Assembly: GCA_030590165.1 (NCBI GenBank)
Contig: JAUUZA010000015.1
Coordinates: 1-14,580 of the forward strand
Direction of reading: 5' to 3'
Origin: Candidatus Altarchaeota archaeon
GTDB taxonomy: Archaea; SpSt-1190
DNA: 14,580 bases
Shown here: piece by piece, positions 13,702 to 14,580 of the stretch
Layout of the letters: each line of letters begins with the position of its first letter
How positions within the stretch are numbered: position 1 is the first letter of the stretch
Program-made: the position numbers and the translations under genes
Notes under the pieces: generated by a model
The model's input: only the letters and a program-made list of their open reading frames with translations
What the model was told of the DNA's origin: nothing
The model's database searches: none

Positions 13702-14212
13702 AACCTTTCACAATAATATGATTTCTTTTAATATCCTTCTTGGCATAATTATTTTTGTCCGTATCTAAAATAATGTTTTCATGAATTTCTGAAATTTTTC
13801 TAAATACTGTTTCGTCTTTAGTATCAATAAATAAATTTAAGTAGTCATAATTTCTTGCAGTGAGACTTGCGTGTTTTCCTGAAATTATAATTAAAGGATA
13901 TTCGAGATTTTGTAATTTAATTATTTCTTTTTTGAATTCAGGATAAGTTTCAATGAATAAAAGAAGTTTGTATTGTTCAGCCATCAATTGCCACTGACTT
14001 GATTCAAAAGTATCTTTTAATTGAAACCTCAAAATATTTCCTTCTTTTTTTGATTCAATAATTTCTTGTTTAATTAATTTTTCAAGAAGACGGCCCAAGG
14101 TAGAATGTGGAATGAATGTTTTTCTTGATAGATTTCTTAAATAAGTGCTATTCTTTTGAAGCTCCAAAATAATTTCAAATACATTGTTTCGTTCTTGAAC
14201 CATATGTATCAT
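13682..14212 (-). CDS. Winged-helix protein with degenerate MNT-like nucleotidyltransferase domain
   Basis: The 176-residue protein begins with a winged helix (about 8-66: VFEIILELQKNSTYLRNLSRKTFIPHSTLGRLLEKLIKQEIIESKKEG). A connecting helix follows, then an alpha/beta region where YPLIIISGKHASLTARNYDYLNLFID (about 105-130) takes the place of the minimal nucleotidyltransferase core (usually vlIFGSyArGe..eSDIDLlvi). The Gly-Ser pair reads Gly-Lys, and of the DxD metal motif only the first Asp is kept. It is thus probably a non-catalytic member of the archaeal HTH-MNT proteins, possibly a DNA-binding regulator of the coupled metallopeptidase. The start could be ATG 14212 or ATG 14203; AT elements at 14227-14242 do not decide between them. 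Confidence 0.65.
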   Translation of the reverse strand: MIHMVQERNNVFEIILELQKNSTYLRNLSRKTFIPHSTLGRLLEKLIKQEIIESKKEGNILRFQLKDTFESSQWQLMAEQYKLLLFIETYPEFKKEIIKLQNLEYPLIIISGKHASLTARNYDYLNLFIDTKDETVFRKISEIHENIILDTDKNNYAKKDIKRNHIIVKGYEKFNK

Positions 14213-14408
14213 TAATGGTACAATCCTTTTTATGTCTTATGAAAAAATATTTTCAAATTAATTTTTGAATTTATGAATTATCGAAATTATGCACTAAACT
14301 GACTTTAATTGGTTTTTTGCGGTTTAAATTAATAAGTGTTTAATGACGATTTAAAGAAATAATTATTATGTAATCTTCAAGTATTTGAATAATTTGAGTT
14401 TAGGTGTC

Positions 14409-14417
14409 TTTATAAAA
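14409..14417 (+). promoter_or_regulatory. TATA box of the secreted repeat protein gene
   Basis: TTTATAAAA is centred about 24 bases before the ATG at 14437, a strong element at leaderless spacing. The rest of the 224-base gap (14213-14436) is AT-rich and I see no other gene or RNA in it. Confidence 0.6.
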
Positions 14418-14436
14418 TGAGGAAAAGTTACTGAAT

Positions 14437-14580
14437 ATGGGAAACAAACTGATGTTTATTTTGTTTTTTTCTGCTATGTTGCTTGCAACAGGTTTTAGTC
14501 AGAACAATGAAACGGCCCTTGATTTGAATAATGAAACAGATTTAGGATTGAACAACGAAACTGATGTTGACTTAAACGAA
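14437..14580 (+). CDS. N-terminus of a secreted protein with sequon-bearing 8-residue repeats (partial)
   Basis: ATG 14437 opens 48 codons that run off the right edge. Residues 1-21 form a classic signal peptide: a short basic start (MGNK), a hydrophobic core (LMFILFFSAMLLATG) and a small-residue end (GFS before QNN). The mature part is a tandem repeat of eight residues: NNETALDL, NNETDLGL, NNETDVDL, then NE. Each copy carries an N-E-T sequon for N-glycosylation and acidic residues. This suggests an exported, heavily glycosylated spacer or a cell-surface protein. The rest of the protein is outside the window, so its main domain is unknown. No paralogue is visible here. Confidence 0.65.
   Translation, partial: MGNKLMFILFFSAMLLATGFSQNNETALDLNNETDLGLNNETDVDLNE
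14503..14574 (+). repeat. Three 24-base tandem coding repeats
   Basis: Copies at 14503-14526, 14527-14550 and 14551-14574 encode NNET followed by A/D, L/V, D/G, L. They differ mainly at third codon positions (for example AACAAT, AATAAT and AACAAC for Asn-Asn), so the peptide is better conserved than the DNA. The array probably continues past the edge. Confidence 0.75.

Noticed and set aside
14213-14436. A second small RNA in the AT-rich gap
   Set aside because: Isolated CTGA and TGACGA-like words occur, but the boxes are not in order or at guide spacing.
1-14580. tRNA or rRNA genes, CRISPR arrays, insertion sequences, inteins
   Set aside because: Reading both strands I saw no T-arm consensus, no regularly spaced direct repeats apart from the coding repeat at the right end, no transposase, and no insert in the polymerase motifs.

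Overview
The window looks like a stretch of an AT-rich (by eye about one-third G+C) archaeal chromosome, most likely from a DPANN-type lineage (Woese-/Pace-/Nanoarchaeota-like; the exact group cannot be fixed from this piece). The evidence for Archaea is a family-B DNA polymerase with a C-terminal PCNA-binding box, transcription factor TFE, an RPA-type single-strand binding protein, dolichol-phosphate-mannose type glycosyltransferases, archaeal presenilin-like and site-2 proteases, and TATA-like elements centred about 23-27 bases before the start codon of most transcription units. That spacing implies mainly leaderless mRNAs. The archaeal gene for TFE is an exception, with a leader and a GGTGG Shine-Dalgarno-like site.

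Layout: 1-929 (minus) holds a two-gene unit, a Dol-P-Man synthase-like GT2 enzyme and the N-terminus of a GT39-like membrane glycosyltransferase. It is divergent from a polysaccharide-deacetylase-fold protein (975-1697) whose metal ligands appear lost. 1731-3246 is a class II lysyl-tRNA synthetase interrupted by one extra A in an A8 run. 3276-4247 is a YhaM-like OB+HD exoribonuclease, convergent with an RPA-like protein (4244-5125), and 5163-6032 is an unrecognised protein that may carry a degenerate nuclease fold. 6038-6341 contains a probable box C/D guide RNA and a 46-residue coiled-coil microprotein. 6342-7250 holds a small two-helix membrane protein overlapping tail-to-tail with a presenilin/SPP-like aspartyl protease. 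Then come CorA (7276-8196), DNA polymerase B, TFE and a site-2 metalloprotease (8204-12062, all minus), an unrecognised hydrophilic protein (12113-12586), a small membrane protein (12711-13016), a YgjP/DUF45 metallopeptidase coupled to a winged-helix/nucleotidyltransferase-like protein (13006-14212), and the start of a secreted repeat protein (14437 onward).

The most interesting item is the box C/D RNA at about 6078-6146. It has ordered C, D', C' and D boxes, and a TATA element at the right distance. Its D guide places the wobble C34 of a CAU anticodon exactly at the fifth base from box D, which predicts the Cm34 guide of elongator tRNA-Met. Its D' guide is complementary to a D-arm/anticodon-stem sequence that would abut the first target in the same tRNA. 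A second pattern is that three divergent pairs have start points 46-47 bases apart with a single symmetric AT element at the midpoint, suggesting shared bidirectional TATA boxes. A third theme is enzyme folds without their catalytic residues (deacetylase, nucleotidyltransferase, possible PD-(D/E)XK).
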